From Allocoprococcus comes (GTDB lineage: Bacteria; Bacillota; Clostridia; Lachnospirales; Lachnospiraceae): 64,000 bases of DNA. Positions 32,568 through 41,985 of this stretch are shown here, one piece after another. Location of the stretch: contig NZ_JAAIMM010000013.1 of the NCBI RefSeq assembly GCF_013300725.1, positions 32,278-96,277 on the forward strand. The letters run 5' to 3'. The position numbers and the translations under genes were made by a program. Numbering within the stretch: the stretch's first letter is position 1; each line of letters opens with the position of its first letter. The notes below the pieces were generated by a model that was not told where the DNA came from, ran no database searches, and saw only the letters and a program-made list of their open reading frames with translations.

Positions 32568-33503
32568 ATGGGAAGACTGAAGGGAATCTGCATCAGTGAA
32601 AAGAGAGGAACCGAAAAACATGAGGTTCGTGAAGCCATGGTCAAAGTGGACTGGGGGATTGAAGGAGATGCGCACGGTGGAAAATGGCATCGTCAGATCA
32701 GTCTGCTTTCCGATGAAAAGATTCAGGAATTTCGTGCAAAAGGGGCAGAAGTTGCGTATGGTGCATTTGGTGAAAATCTGATCGTGGAGGGATTTGATTT
32801 TCGCGCGCTTCCGGTTGGAACAAGATTTCATATCGGAGATGTGGTACTTGAGATGACACAGATTGGGAAAGAATGTCACAGTCACTGTCAGATTTATAAG
32901 AGAATGGGTGACTGCATTATGCCAAGAGAGGGTGTTTTTGCAGAAGTCATCACCGGAGGTCATATCAAGGTAGGAGATGAAGTTGTCATGGAACAGGTGA
33001 AAAGTGACCGTCCATTTTCAGCGGCAGTTATTACTTTAAGTGATAAAGGGGCTGCCGGAGAACGGGAAGACAAAAGCGGACCTAAGATTGCCGAAATGTT
33101 GAAAGATGCCGGATATGATATCAAAGAAACGATTTTGTTACCGGATGAGCAGAAAAAACTGGAAAAAGAGCTGATCAGACTGGCTGATCAGAGGCAGCTT
33201 AATGCAATCTTCACCACCGGAGGAACCGGATTCTCGGAGCGGGACCGGACACCGGAGGCGACGGTAAATGTCTGTGACCGGATGGCAAACGGAATTGCAG
33301 AGGCAATCCGGAATTATTCGATGATGATCACAAAGCGTGCTATGTTCAGCAGAGCTGTATCAGGTATCCGGAAAAAAACGCTGATCATCAATCTTCCGGG
33401 AAGTCCCAAAGCAGTACAGGAAGCACTGGAATTTCTGCTTCCGGAGCTTGAACACGGACTTGGAATCCTCCGGGGAACAGAAGGCGAATGTGCCAGAAAA
33501 TAA
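32568..33503 (+). CDS. MOSC domain fused to MogA/MoaB-type protein
   Basis: A 311-residue fusion. Residues 1 to about 145 are a MOSC domain ([38 protein letters not shown]), a sulfur-carrier fold; the CHSHC cysteines could hold the sulfur. Residues about 150-311 are a MogA/MoaB-like molybdopterin adenylyltransferase ([54 protein letters not shown]). It would act in molybdopterin adenylation and cofactor sulfuration or transfer. Its end overlaps the longer moaC frame, but not the moaC start chosen here. Confidence 0.85.
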   Translation: MGRLKGICISEKRGTEKHEVREAMVKVDWGIEGDAHGGKWHRQISLLSDEKIQEFRAKGAEVAYGAFGENLIVEGFDFRALPVGTRFHIGDVVLEMTQIGKECHSHCQIYKRMGDCIMPREGVFAEVITGGHIKVGDEVVMEQVKSDRPFSAAVITLSDKGAAGEREDKSGPKIAEMLKDAGYDIKETILLPDEQKKLEKELIRLADQRQLNAIFTTGGTGFSERDRTPEATVNVCDRMANGIAEAIRNYSMMITKRAMFSRAVSGIRKKTLIINLPGSPKAVQEALEFLLPELEHGLGILRGTEGECARK

Positions 33504-33517
33504 AGAGGTTAAAAAGC

Positions 33518-33991
33518 ATGAGTGAATTTACACATTTTAACGAAAATGGCAATGCAGTGATGGTAGATGTGGGGGCAAAGGCTGAGACAAAAAGAGAAGC
33601 ACTTGCATCCGGGGTGATCCGTATGTCGGAAGAATGCTTTCAGAAAGTAAAGGAAGGCAGCATGAAAAAAGGAGATGTTCTTGGCGTGGCAAGAATTGCC
33701 GGGATCATGGGTGCAAAAAAGACAGCAGAACTGATTCCGCTGTGTCATCTGTTAAACCTTACCAAAGTCGAGATTGATTTTGAATATCTGGAGGAAGAGC
33801 ATGGAATCCGGGCAATCTGCCACACGGCTTGTACCGGCAGGACCGGTGTGGAAATGGAAGCACTGACCGGGGTAAATACCGCTCTTCTTACAATCTATGA
33901 TATGTGCAAGGCGATTGACCGGGGAATGGAGATCGGAGAAATCCATCTGCTTGAAAAGTCCGGTGGAAAAAGCGGGAAATGGGTACGTTAA
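33518..33991 (+). CDS. moaC: Cyclic pyranopterin monophosphate synthase MoaC
   Basis: A 157-residue enzyme that, after MoaA, forms cyclic pyranopterin monophosphate. Motifs include [38 protein letters not shown] (active-site HL region), [20 protein letters not shown] and [15 protein letters not shown] 33518 is preferred over ATG 33488, because AAAGAGG precedes it and conserved sequence begins there. It is the last gene of the Mo-cofactor unit; moaD/moaE and moeA are not in the window. Confidence 0.93.
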   Translation: MSEFTHFNENGNAVMVDVGAKAETKREALASGVIRMSEECFQKVKEGSMKKGDVLGVARIAGIMGAKKTAELIPLCHLLNLTKVEIDFEYLEEEHGIRAICHTACTGRTGVEMEALTGVNTALLTIYDMCKAIDRGMEIGEIHLLEKSGGKSGKWVR

Positions 33992-34042
33992 ACGCATTTT
34001 AATTTCTGGTAAAAAAAGTAAATATCATCAACGATTAACAGT

Positions 34043-34071
34043 TGAAAAAACACGGCTGATAGTCTATAATA
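34043..34071 (+). promoter_or_regulatory. Strong promoter of the 6S-like RNA
   Basis: TTGAAA, a 17-base spacer and TATAAT. Transcription should begin near 34078. Confidence 0.7.
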
Positions 34072-34077
34072 GGCTTT

Positions 34078-34298
34078 AGAAAACCTGGAATGTTCGAGAC
34101 TTCCGTATTTTTGAACCTACAATACTTTAAACGGGATTCTTATATCTCTGTAATATGTCAGGCCCTCATTGCGCAGGGGAAGGCAGAAAAGCAGATGCGG
34201 TCGCCCACCTAGCGGAGTGCTAGGAGTCAAAAAACGGAAAACGGCATTTCGGGGGACTACAAAAGATAAAGGACAGTTGCGAGAGCAACTGTTTTTTT
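34078..34298 (+). ncRNA. ssrS: Structured RNA, probably 6S RNA (SsrS)
   Basis: This is a non-coding stretch between a consensus promoter and a terminator (ACAGTTGC-GAGA-GCAACTGT and T run, 34273-34298). The ends pair over a long interrupted stem: CTTCCGT, TTTTTGA and CC (34100-34117) against GG, TCAAAAA and ACGGAA (about 34224-34242). A large central bubble with inner hairpins lies between. That rod-with-bubble is the 6S RNA design, which mimics an open promoter and binds the main sigma holoenzyme. The sequence also matches my memory of Lachnospiraceae 6S RNAs. Covariance-model confirmation was not possible. Confidence 0.65.
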
Positions 34299-34374
34299 GG
34301 GTTTTCAAAGAAGTGAAAATGTGATAAACTATTTTGAAAAATGAAACTGCCGATAAGATAAATGGAGTTATTAT

Positions 34375-35208
34375 ATGATGAAAACGATAAACAAGATTCG
34401 GGAAATTACAGGGCAGGTGTCACAAAAGCATGTGGGAGCATACGCGGCTCAGTCTGCTTATTTTTTTGTGCTGAGTATGATCCCGATTATTTTGCTGCTT
34501 CTTGCAATCATACAATATACTCCGGTGACAAAAGCAGATGTTATGACTGCAGTGGTAAATTTGTTTCCGGAGACAAATATGCAGGATTTTATGGTTGGCA
34601 TTGTAAATGAAGTATATAACCAGTCGAAGACGGTCATTCCGATCACTGCGATTGTAGCACTGTGGTCAGCAGGTAAAGGAGTACTTGCGGTTAGTACCGG
34701 ACTGAACTGTGCATATGAGCTTCGTGAGACACGAAATTATGTATTTTTAAGAATCCGGGCATCCATCTATACGATCCTGTTCATTGCAGCGATCGTGATG
34801 GCTCTGGTACTTTCTGTGTTTGGTAATAATATCAGTATTTTTATATATCACAAGATTCCGTTTCTTGCGGAGACGACGGATATGATCATGCGTTTGAGAA
34901 CGGTGATTTCATTTGTTGTTATGACTGGAATTTCGCTTCTGGTATATCACTTTTTGCCGAACCGGAAGCTTCCGTTCAGGGATCTGATTCTGGGATCTAT
35001 TTTCTGCTCTCTGGGATGGCTGCTGATCTCATTTGTTTTTTCGATGTATCTGACAATCTTCAAAGGATTTTCCGGTCTGTATGGAAGTATGACGGCGATC
35101 ATTCTTGTGATGTTGTGGCTGTATTTCTGTATGTATGTGATGCTGTTGGGAGGACTTATTAACTGTATCTGGGTAGATGTAAAGAGGGATATCCTGGAAA
35201 AGGATTAG
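34375..35208 (+). CDS. YihY/BrkB-family membrane protein
   Basis: A 277-residue protein with six membrane segments and family motifs AQSAYFFVLSMIPIILLLLA, LWSAGKGVLAVSTGLNCAY, YHFLPNRKLPFRDLILGSIF and YGSMTAIILVMLWLYFCMY. The YihY/BrkB family was once called ribonuclease BN by mistake; its role is unknown. It stands alone between the 6S-like RNA and the pheS leader. Confidence 0.85.
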   Translation: MMKTINKIREITGQVSQKHVGAYAAQSAYFFVLSMIPIILLLLAIIQYTPVTKADVMTAVVNLFPETNMQDFMVGIVNEVYNQSKTVIPITAIVALWSAGKGVLAVSTGLNCAYELRETRNYVFLRIRASIYTILFIAAIVMALVLSVFGNNISIFIYHKIPFLAETTDMIMRLRTVISFVVMTGISLLVYHFLPNRKLPFRDLILGSIFCSLGWLLISFVFSMYLTIFKGFSGLYGSMTAIILVMLWLYFCMYVMLLGGLINCIWVDVKRDILEKD

Positions 35209-35285
35209 TTCTGCAAAAAGCGGCATCCGGGTTCCGGAATATGATTTTTGCGTAGATAAACGGTGAATCTATCAGATAAAACCGC

Positions 35286-35313
35286 TTGACATAAAAAAAT
35301 CATATGTTACAAT
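35286..35313 (+). promoter_or_regulatory. Promoter of the pheST leader
   Basis: TTGACA, a 16-base spacer and TACAAT precede the T-box leader. Confidence 0.7.
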
Positions 35314-35329
35314 AATTAAGTATATGACA

Positions 35330-35572
35330 TAACGTAAAAGCAATGACCGTGTAAGTAGTGAACTGTTTTCCGACAGAGAAGGAGAATCCCCGGCTGTAAG
35401 TTCTCCCCGGTTCAGGCAGGAAACGAATTTCCCACGTGAGCTGCGTTTTTGAAAATAAAGTAGAAAACGACGTCCCTGCACGTTACGCAGTCCGAGTGCC
35501 TGTTATTTCAAATAGCAGGAAACAGGGTGGTACCGCGATTTATCTCGTCCCTTTTCAGGGGCGATTTTTTTA
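35330..35572 (+). promoter_or_regulatory. T-box riboswitch (phenylalanine)
   Basis: The T-box core AGGGTGGTACCGCG is at 35524-35537, followed by the terminator TCGTCCC/GGGGCGA and T run (35545-35572). The leader upstream has the long stem I with AAUUUCCC around 35427, which could present UUC or UUU for Phe. Uncharged tRNA-Phe should stabilise the antiterminator and switch on pheST, which matches the genes downstream. Confidence 0.9.
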
Positions 35573-35628
35573 TATATTTAGGAAAGTGTTCTTTCCTAAT
35601 ATATAAAAACGCTACGCGAGGATGCGTA

Positions 35629-35703
35629 CTGCGGCGTATAAGGAAGATGTCACAAGCGACCGCCGCAGGTGCCAGAATGTGCCAAGGCACATTCTTTTTT
35701 CTG
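35629..35703 (+). terminator. Second hairpin and terminator after the T-box
   Basis: CTGCGGCG (35629) pairs with CGCCGCAG (35661-35668). A strong terminator-like stem AGAATGTGCC/GGCACATTCT (35674-35695) with T run follows. Both lie between the T-box terminator and pheS, so transcription must pass two stops or start again. Confidence 0.6.
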
Positions 35704-35771
35704 CCACAGGAAATTTTATTTCCTGTTATAGTTGCAAATGAATAGCCAAAACAAGTTTTAAGGAGGATATC

Positions 35772-36791
35772 ATGAAAGAAAGACTTGAGAGCATCAAACA
35801 GGAAGCCATTAAGCAGATCCAGGCTTCTGATGTACCGGAGAAATTAAATGATGTACGTGTCAAATTCCTTGGTAAAAAAGGAGAACTGACAGCCGTATTA
35901 AAAGGAATGAAAGATGTAGCTCCGGAAGAACGTCCGAAAGTAGGACAGCTTGTAAATGAGACAAGAGCTGCCATCGAAGAACTTCTTGATGAGACAAAGA
36001 AGAAAATGGATGCTGCAATCCGTGAAGAAAAATTAAAACAGGAAGTTATTGACGTAACACTTCCTTCCAAGAAAAATACAGTAGGTCATCGTCATCCGAA
36101 TACAATCGCTCTGGAAGAAGTAGAGCGTATCTTCATCGGTATGGGATATGAAGTTGTGGAAGGACCGGAAGTAGAATATGACCTTTACAACTTTGAAAAA
36201 CTGAACATTCCAGCAGATCATCCGGCAAAGGATGAACAGGATACATTCTATATCAACAAAGACATCGTGCTTCGTACCCAGACATCACCGGTTCAGGCAC
36301 GTGTAATGGAACAGGGCAAGCTCCCGATCCGTATGATCGCACCGGGACGAGTATTCCGTTCTGACGAAGTGGATGCAACCCATTCACCATCCTTCCACCA
36401 GATCGAAGGACTTGTAATCGACAAAAATATTTCCTTTGCTGACTTAAAGGGAACTCTGGAAGTATTTGCAAAAGAACTTTTCGGACCGGATACCAAGACA
36501 AAATTCCGTCCGCATCATTTCCCATTCACAGAGCCAAGTGCAGAAGTAGACGTGTCATGCTTCAAGTGTGGCGGAAAAGGCTGCCGTTTCTGTAAAGGAT
36601 CAGGATGGATTGAAATCCTCGGTTGTGGTATGGTTCACCCACACGTACTCGAAATGTGCGGAATCGATCCGGAAGAATACACTGGATTTGCATTCGGAGT
36701 AGGACTTGAAAGGATCGCCCTTCTCAAATACGAGATCGACGACATGCGCCTCCTCTACGAGAACGATATCAGATTCCTGAAACAGTTCTAG
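35772..36791 (+). CDS. pheS: Phenylalanine-tRNA ligase alpha subunit
   Basis: A 339-residue alpha subunit of the (alpha-beta)2 class II synthetase that charges tRNA-Phe. An N-terminal coiled coil (about residues 1-90) is followed by the catalytic domain with [20 protein letters not shown], motif 2 [19 protein letters not shown], a Cys-rich loop ([14 protein letters not shown]) and motif 3 [25 protein letters not shown] lies before the ATG. The last ~40 codons use more C-ending codons than the rest. Confidence 0.97.
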   Translation: MKERLESIKQEAIKQIQASDVPEKLNDVRVKFLGKKGELTAVLKGMKDVAPEERPKVGQLVNETRAAIEELLDETKKKMDAAIREEKLKQEVIDVTLPSKKNTVGHRHPNTIALEEVERIFIGMGYEVVEGPEVEYDLYNFEKLNIPADHPAKDEQDTFYINKDIVLRTQTSPVQARVMEQGKLPIRMIAPGRVFRSDEVDATHSPSFHQIEGLVIDKNISFADLKGTLEVFAKELFGPDTKTKFRPHHFPFTEPSAEVDVSCFKCGGKGCRFCKGSGWIEILGCGMVHPHVLEMCGIDPEEYTGFAFGVGLERIALLKYEIDDMRLLYENDIRFLKQF

Positions 36792-36850
36792 TGAGCACAC
36801 AAAGGAAGGAAGCACGAGCGAAGCGAGTATTTACTTCCGTGTGCGAACGG
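36792..36850 (+). repeat. Hairpin element between pheS and pheT
   Basis: GCACAC...GGAAG and CTTCC...GTGTGC (36796-36845) enclose GAAGCACGAGCGAAGCGAG. It resembles repetitive extragenic hairpins seen in Lachnospiraceae genomes. It may slow or protect the mRNA within the operon. Confidence 0.5.
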
Positions 36851-36895
36851 CACGACAAATGTATAAATATAAAGTAAATCAGAAGGAGATATAAA

Positions 36896-39316
36896 ATGGA
36901 TACTTCATTATCATGGATTAAAGCGTATGTTCCGGATCTTGACGTAACAGCGCAGGAATATACAGACGCAATGACTCTTTCCGGAACAAAGGTAGAAGGT
37001 TTTACAAAGCTGGATGCCGATCTGGATAAGATCGTAGTAGGACAGATTGAGAAAATTGAAAAACATCCGGATGCAGATAAACTGATCATCTGCCAGGTAA
37101 ATGTAGGAACAGAGACCGTACAGATTGTTACAGGTGCTCCGAATGTAAAAGAAGGAGATAAAGTACCGGTTGTTCTGGATGGTGGACGTGTCGCAGGCGG
37201 ACATGAGCCTGGACAGAGAGTAGAAGGCGGAATCAAGATCAAAAAAGGAAAACTCCGTGGAGTCGACAGTTACGGAATGATGTGTTCCATTGAAGAACTT
37301 GGTTCAGACAGAAACATGTACCCGGAAGCACCGGAATATGGAATCTACATTTTTGATGATGACGCGGTTGTCGGAGAAAGTGCAATCAAGGCACTCGGAC
37401 TGGATGATGTCGTATTTGAATACGAGATCACTTCCAACCGTGTAGACTGCTTCAGCGTGGTTGGCATCGCAAGAGAAGTTGCAGCTACATTCCGCAAAGA
37501 ATTTAAGCCACCGGTTGTAACACCAACCGGAAATGACGAAGATGTCAATGATTACATCAAAGTAAAAGTAGAAAACACAGACCTTTGCCCACGTTACTGT
37601 GCAAGAGTCGTTAAAAATATCAAAATCGGACCTTCACCGAAATGGATGCAGAGAAGACTTTCTTCTGTAGGAATCCGTCCGATCAACAACCTGGTTGATA
37701 TCACAAACTATGTGATGGAAGAATATGGACAGCCAATGCATGCTTACGATCTGGATACTATTGCAGGCCATCAGATCATCGTCCGCAATGCTGAAAAAGG
37801 AGAAAAATTCGTAACACTGGATGGTCAGGAAAGAGAAATGGATGATTCTGTTCTGATGATCTGTGACGGAGAAAAAGCGGTAGGTATTGCCGGAATCATG
37901 GGTGGCGAAAATTCCATGATCACTGACAATGTACAGACCATGTTATTTGAAGCGGCATGCTTTGATGGAACCAACATCCGTAAATCCAGCAAGAAAGTCG
38001 GACTTCGTACCGATGCATCCGGTAAATTTGAAAAGGGACTGGATCCGAATAATGCAGAGGATGCAATCAACCGTGCCTGCCAGCTGATCGAAGAAATGGG
38101 AGCCGGTGAAGTTGTCGGAGGAATGGTTGATGTATACAGCAAGAAAAAAGAGCCTGTACGTGTACCATTTGATGCCGACAAGATCAATGCACTTCTCGGA
38201 ACCGATATTCCGGAAGAAGATATGATCAAATATTTTGAAAAGATCGACTTGGAATATGATGCAGAAGCAAAAGAAGTGATCGCACCAACCTTCCGTCATG
38301 ACTTATTCCGTATTGCCGATCTTGCAGAAGAAGTAGCAAGATTCTACGGATATGACAATATCCCGACTACACTGCCTACAGGAGAAGCTACAACCGGTAA
38401 ACTCTCTTTCAAGCTCCGTGTGGAAGAAGTGGCAAGAAATATTGCAGAATTCTGTGGATTCAGCCAGGGAATGACTTACTCATTCGAAAGCCCGAAGGTA
38501 TTCGACAAGCTCCTTCTCGACAAGGATGATCCGATGCGTCAGGCAATCCAGATCATGAACCCGCTCGGAGAAGATTACAGCGTTATGCGTACAACATCCC
38601 TGAATGGTATGCTGACTTCTCTTGCAACAAACTACAACAGAAGAAATAAAAATGTCCGTCTGTACGAGCTTGGAAATATTTACCTTCCAAAGGCACTTCC
38701 ACTGACAGAACTGCCGGACGAAAGAATGCAGTTTACACTTGGAATGTACGGAGACGGAGACTTCTTCAGCATGAAGGGTGTTGTAGAAGAGTTCTTTGAA
38801 AAAGTCGGACTTCATAAGAAAGAAACTTATGATCCAAATGCAGGAAAGAACTTCCTTCATCCGGGACGTCAGGCAAATATCATTTATGATGGAAAAGTTG
38901 TCGGATACATGGGTGAAGTTCATCCGGAAGTTGCAGATATCTATGGAATCGGAGAAAGAGCATACATTGCAGTCATCGATATGCCACAGATCACAGAGCT
39001 TGCAACATTTGACAGAAAATACGAAGGAATTGCAAAATACCCGGCAGTCAGCCGTGATATCAGTATGGTAATGCCAAAATCCATCCTGGTAGGACAGGTT
39101 GAAGAAGTGATCGAGAACAAGGGTGGCGCTTATCTGGAAAGCTACAAGCTGTTTGATATCTATGAAGGCGCTCAGATCAAAGCCGGATTTAAGTCTGTTG
39201 CTTACTCTATCACATTCCGTGCAAAAGATAAGACTCTGGAAGAAGCTGATGTTTCAGCAGCTATGAACCGGATCTTAAAGGCACTGGAAGAAATGGGTAT
39301 CGAGCTTCGTAAGTAG
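36896..39316 (+). CDS. pheT: Phenylalanine-tRNA ligase beta subunit
   Basis: An 806-residue beta subunit. In order: an EMAP/tRNA-binding domain (about residues 40-150, VVGQIEKIEKHPDADKL), a B3/4 editing domain (about 210-380), B5 (about 405-475), the catalytic-like core (about 490-690, VARFYGYDNIPTTLP) and an anticodon-binding FDX-ACB domain (about 712-805, KYPAVSRDISMVMP). The length is normal. It follows pheS in the same T-box unit, with AAGGAGA before the ATG. Confidence 0.97.
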   Translation: MDTSLSWIKAYVPDLDVTAQEYTDAMTLSGTKVEGFTKLDADLDKIVVGQIEKIEKHPDADKLIICQVNVGTETVQIVTGAPNVKEGDKVPVVLDGGRVAGGHEPGQRVEGGIKIKKGKLRGVDSYGMMCSIEELGSDRNMYPEAPEYGIYIFDDDAVVGESAIKALGLDDVVFEYEITSNRVDCFSVVGIAREVAATFRKEFKPPVVTPTGNDEDVNDYIKVKVENTDLCPRYCARVVKNIKIGPSPKWMQRRLSSVGIRPINNLVDITNYVMEEYGQPMHAYDLDTIAGHQIIVRNAEKGEKFVTLDGQEREMDDSVLMICDGEKAVGIAGIMGGENSMITDNVQTMLFEAACFDGTNIRKSSKKVGLRTDASGKFEKGLDPNNAEDAINRACQLIEEMGAGEVVGGMVDVYSKKKEPVRVPFDADKINALLGTDIPEEDMIKYFEKIDLEYDAEAKEVIAPTFRHDLFRIADLAEEVARFYGYDNIPTTLPTGEATTGKLSFKLRVEEVARNIAEFCGFSQGMTYSFESPKVFDKLLLDKDDPMRQAIQIMNPLGEDYSVMRTTSLNGMLTSLATNYNRRNKNVRLYELGNIYLPKALPLTELPDERMQFTLGMYGDGDFFSMKGVVEEFFEKVGLHKKETYDPNAGKNFLHPGRQANIIYDGKVVGYMGEVHPEVADIYGIGERAYIAVIDMPQITELATFDRKYEGIAKYPAVSRDISMVMPKSILVGQVEEVIENKGGAYLESYKLFDIYEGAQIKAGFKSVAYSITFRAKDKTLEEADVSAAMNRILKALEEMGIELRK

Positions 39317-39334
39317 CGAAAAGAGGTCAAAAGA

Positions 39335-40360
39335 ATGAAACGACAGGATTTTTATTTTGATTTACCGGAAGAGCTGATCGCGCAGGATCCGCTTGAAGAC
39401 AGATCCAGTTCCAGACTGCTTATTCTTGATAAAAAAACCGGTGCGACCAGTCATCATATTTTCCGTGAGATTAAAGATTACCTCAAACCGGGAGACTGCC
39501 TTGTGATCAATGATACCAAGGTCATCCCGGCGAGACTGATCGGTGAAAAAGAAGGAACCGGCGGAAAAGTCGAAGTTCTTCTTTTAAAACGAAAAGAAAA
39601 TGATGTCTGGGAAACACTTGTAAAACCAGGAAAGAAGATGAAACCCGGAGCAAGAGTCAGCTTCGGGGACGGTCTTCTGAAAGGAGAAGTTCTGGAGGTC
39701 GTAGAGGAAGGAAACCGTCTGATCCATTTTGAATACGAAGGAATCTTTGAAGAGATCCTGGACCAGCTTGGACAGATGCCGCTTCCGCCTTATATTACCC
39801 ACCAGCTGGAGGACAAGAACCGTTACCAGACCGTGTATGCAAAGCATTCCGGATCTGCGGCTGCTCCGACGGCAGGACTTCATTTTACACCGGAGCTTCT
39901 GGAAGAAATCAAGGCAGAAGGAGTGGAGATCGCACATGTAACACTTCATGTCGGGCTTGGAACCTTCCGCCCGGTAAAGGCAGACGACATTCTGGATCAC
40001 CATATGCATTCTGAATTTTACCGGATCGAGGCATCTGAGGCAGAGAAGATCAACCGCGCAAAAGAGAGCGGACACCGGGTAATCTGCGTCGGAACGACAA
40101 GCTGCAGAACGGTAGAATCCGCAGCAGATGAAAATGGAAAGCTTAAAGAATGCAGCGGATGGACAGAAATCTTCATCTATCCGGGCTATAAATTCAAGGT
40201 ACTGGACTGCCTGATCACAAACTTCCATTTACCGGAGTCAACGCTGATCATGCTGGTAAGTGCACTTGCCGGAAGAGAGCATGTGCTTGCGGCATATGAA
40301 GAAGCAGTCAGAGAGCGATATCGGTTCTTCAGTTTTGGTGATGCGATGTTTATACAATAG
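39335..40360 (+). CDS. queA: S-adenosylmethionine:tRNA ribosyltransferase-isomerase QueA
   Basis: A 341-residue enzyme that transfers the ribosyl part of SAM to 7-aminomethyl-7-deazaguanine in tRNA, forming epoxyqueuosine. Hallmarks are [62 protein letters not shown] and the C-terminal [18 protein letters not shown]. It starts 18 bases after pheT, so it is probably in the same operon; no other queuosine gene is in the window. Confidence 0.96.
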   Translation: MKRQDFYFDLPEELIAQDPLEDRSSSRLLILDKKTGATSHHIFREIKDYLKPGDCLVINDTKVIPARLIGEKEGTGGKVEVLLLKRKENDVWETLVKPGKKMKPGARVSFGDGLLKGEVLEVVEEGNRLIHFEYEGIFEEILDQLGQMPLPPYITHQLEDKNRYQTVYAKHSGSAAAPTAGLHFTPELLEEIKAEGVEIAHVTLHVGLGTFRPVKADDILDHHMHSEFYRIEASEAEKINRAKESGHRVICVGTTSCRTVESAADENGKLKECSGWTEIFIYPGYKFKVLDCLITNFHLPESTLIMLVSALAGREHVLAAYEEAVRERYRFFSFGDAMFIQ

Positions 40361-40700
40361 ACTCAGAATCCGACAAATGTGAGGTTATGTCAGGGAACAG
40401 GAAATAATAAGATATTAACCGGAGAACGGGATTTTTCAGGTCGTGTACGACTTTGAAAAAGCCTGTTCTCCGGTTTTGTATAGGTTGGAAACGATTGAGA
40501 TTAAAAATTTTATTGAAGGAATGTCCATGGAAAATGCTGTTTTATCCGGCAGAGATAAACGGAACAGATTTGCCGATTCTGCAAAAATATAGTAAGATGA
40601 TGTATGTGTCAAACGTATAAATTGCATAGCAATGAAGCAATCGGGGCACATACTAAGATGAAAAAGGCTATAAAAACAAGAGCACAAAAGGAGACAGAAG
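40361..40700 (+). other. Intergenic stretch after queA
   Basis: About 340 bases without a gene. It holds the strong queA terminator at 40417-40477 and then AT-rich DNA leading to the thioesterase ribosome site. I see no convincing spaced -35/-10 pair, although AT-rich hexamers near 40588 could serve. Confidence 0.5.
40417..40477 (+). terminator. Long-stem terminator after queA
   Basis: AACCGGAGAAC pairs with GTTCTCCGGTT, with further pairing of TTTTTCA and TGAAAAA inside, then T residues. Confidence 0.85.
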
Positions 40701-41120
40701 ATGGACTACGCAGAATATATCAGAGAACGAAACGAAAAAAATAACTTTGCAAGACTGATTGACCTGAAATTAGATGAAGTGACGGAGCATGGTGCAATTG
40801 CAAGCATGCCAATTACAACAAAGCATTTGAATCCGTTCGGTGCGGTACACGGTGGATGTCTCTATACGATCGCAGATGTGGTTGCCGGAAGTGCAGCGAA
40901 TGCACATGGAAAACCGGCGGTAACACTGGATTCGGATTTTCATTTTCTGCGCGCAGGGATTGGAACCACGAAGTTGGTCGGAATGTCAAAGGAACTGAAA
41001 TGTGGGAAAAAAGTTCTGGTATATTATGTGGAGATCGCGGATCAGAATGAAAAGGTTCTGGCTGAAGGAACCTTTACTTATATGGTGATCGATAAGAAGC
41101 AGGATGAGCTTGGAAAATAA
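40701..41120 (+). CDS. PaaI-type hotdog-fold thioesterase
   Basis: A 139-residue hotdog protein. HLNPFGAVHGGCLYTIADVV (about residues 41-61) contains the family's conserved HGG region and the Asp of the active site. The end, EGTFTYMVIDK, is the usual final strand. Members hydrolyse acyl-CoA esters; the substrate is not readable. The CRP-type regulator gene begins about 90 bases downstream. Confidence 0.8.
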   Translation: MDYAEYIRERNEKNNFARLIDLKLDEVTEHGAIASMPITTKHLNPFGAVHGGCLYTIADVVAGSAANAHGKPAVTLDSDFHFLRAGIGTTKLVGMSKELKCGKKVLVYYVEIADQNEKVLAEGTFTYMVIDKKQDELGK

Positions 41121-41208
41121 AGTCAGGTGGATATTCGTAGTTTGTTTTGCTGTTTGATTTGGTTAAAAAGCGGACAGAAATTCATTGATAATTGAGGAGA
41201 AGCAGAAA

Positions 41209-41871
41209 ATGAGCATATTTGAGGATGCAGCAATTTTCCGTGGTGTCACAAAGGAGGATGCCAGGCAGATGCTGAACTGTCTGAATCCGGTAGAAAAAAC
41301 CTATAAAAAAGATGAGATCATCTATTATGCAGGAGATGAGGTCACTTCGATGGGGGTGGTCCTTTCCGGCAGTGTGTTTATTGAAAATGATGATATCTGG
41401 GGGAATCACAGTATTCTGGACCGGGCTGGCAGAGGCGAGATTTTTGCAGAAACTTATGCCGCGATTCCGGGACAGAAGCTGATGGTCAATGTCGTTGCGG
41501 CAGAAGAAGCAAGGATTTTATTTCTTGATGTGGGAAGGATCCTGAAAGTCTGCTCCAATTCCTGTGTATTTCACCATACACTGATTGAAAATCTGCTGAA
41601 GCTTTCCGCAGAGAAGAATCTCCGTCTGTCGAAACGGATTTTCCATATTTCATCAAAATCAATCCGGGGAAGACTGCTGTCGTATCTGTCCTATCAGGCT
41701 ATGGAAAATGGGAAGAAAGAATTTGATATCCCGTTCAACCGGCAGCAGCTTGCAGATTATCTGAATGTAGACCGATCCGCGATGTCAAATGAGCTTGGGA
41801 AGATGCAAAGGGATGGACTTATAGAAGTGGATAGGAAACATTTCCGTATTATTGGCGAAACGGATATATAA
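41209..41871 (+). CDS. Crp/Fnr-family transcriptional regulator
   Basis: A 220-residue regulator with a cyclic-nucleotide-binding-type beta barrel (about residues 1-115, SMGVVLSGSVFIENDD). A long dimer helix follows (about 120-145) and a winged helix-turn-helix (about 160-215, NRQQLADYLNVDRSAMSNEL). No Fnr-type iron-sulfur Cys cluster is seen at the N-terminus, so the signal is unknown. The ATG at 41209 after GAGGAG is chosen over TTG 41185. Confidence 0.82.
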   Translation: MSIFEDAAIFRGVTKEDARQMLNCLNPVEKTYKKDEIIYYAGDEVTSMGVVLSGSVFIENDDIWGNHSILDRAGRGEIFAETYAAIPGQKLMVNVVAAEEARILFLDVGRILKVCSNSCVFHHTLIENLLKLSAEKNLRLSKRIFHISSKSIRGRLLSYLSYQAMENGKKEFDIPFNRQQLADYLNVDRSAMSNELGKMQRDGLIEVDRKHFRIIGETDI

Positions 41872-41985
41872 TCGATATGAAAAATGGAAAAATAACGGAA
41901 ATAAAATGGATAGATAGTTGAAAAACGTATACTAATATGATAGAGTATAATTAAATAAACAGATGACAGAGAAGGGGAAATACGG

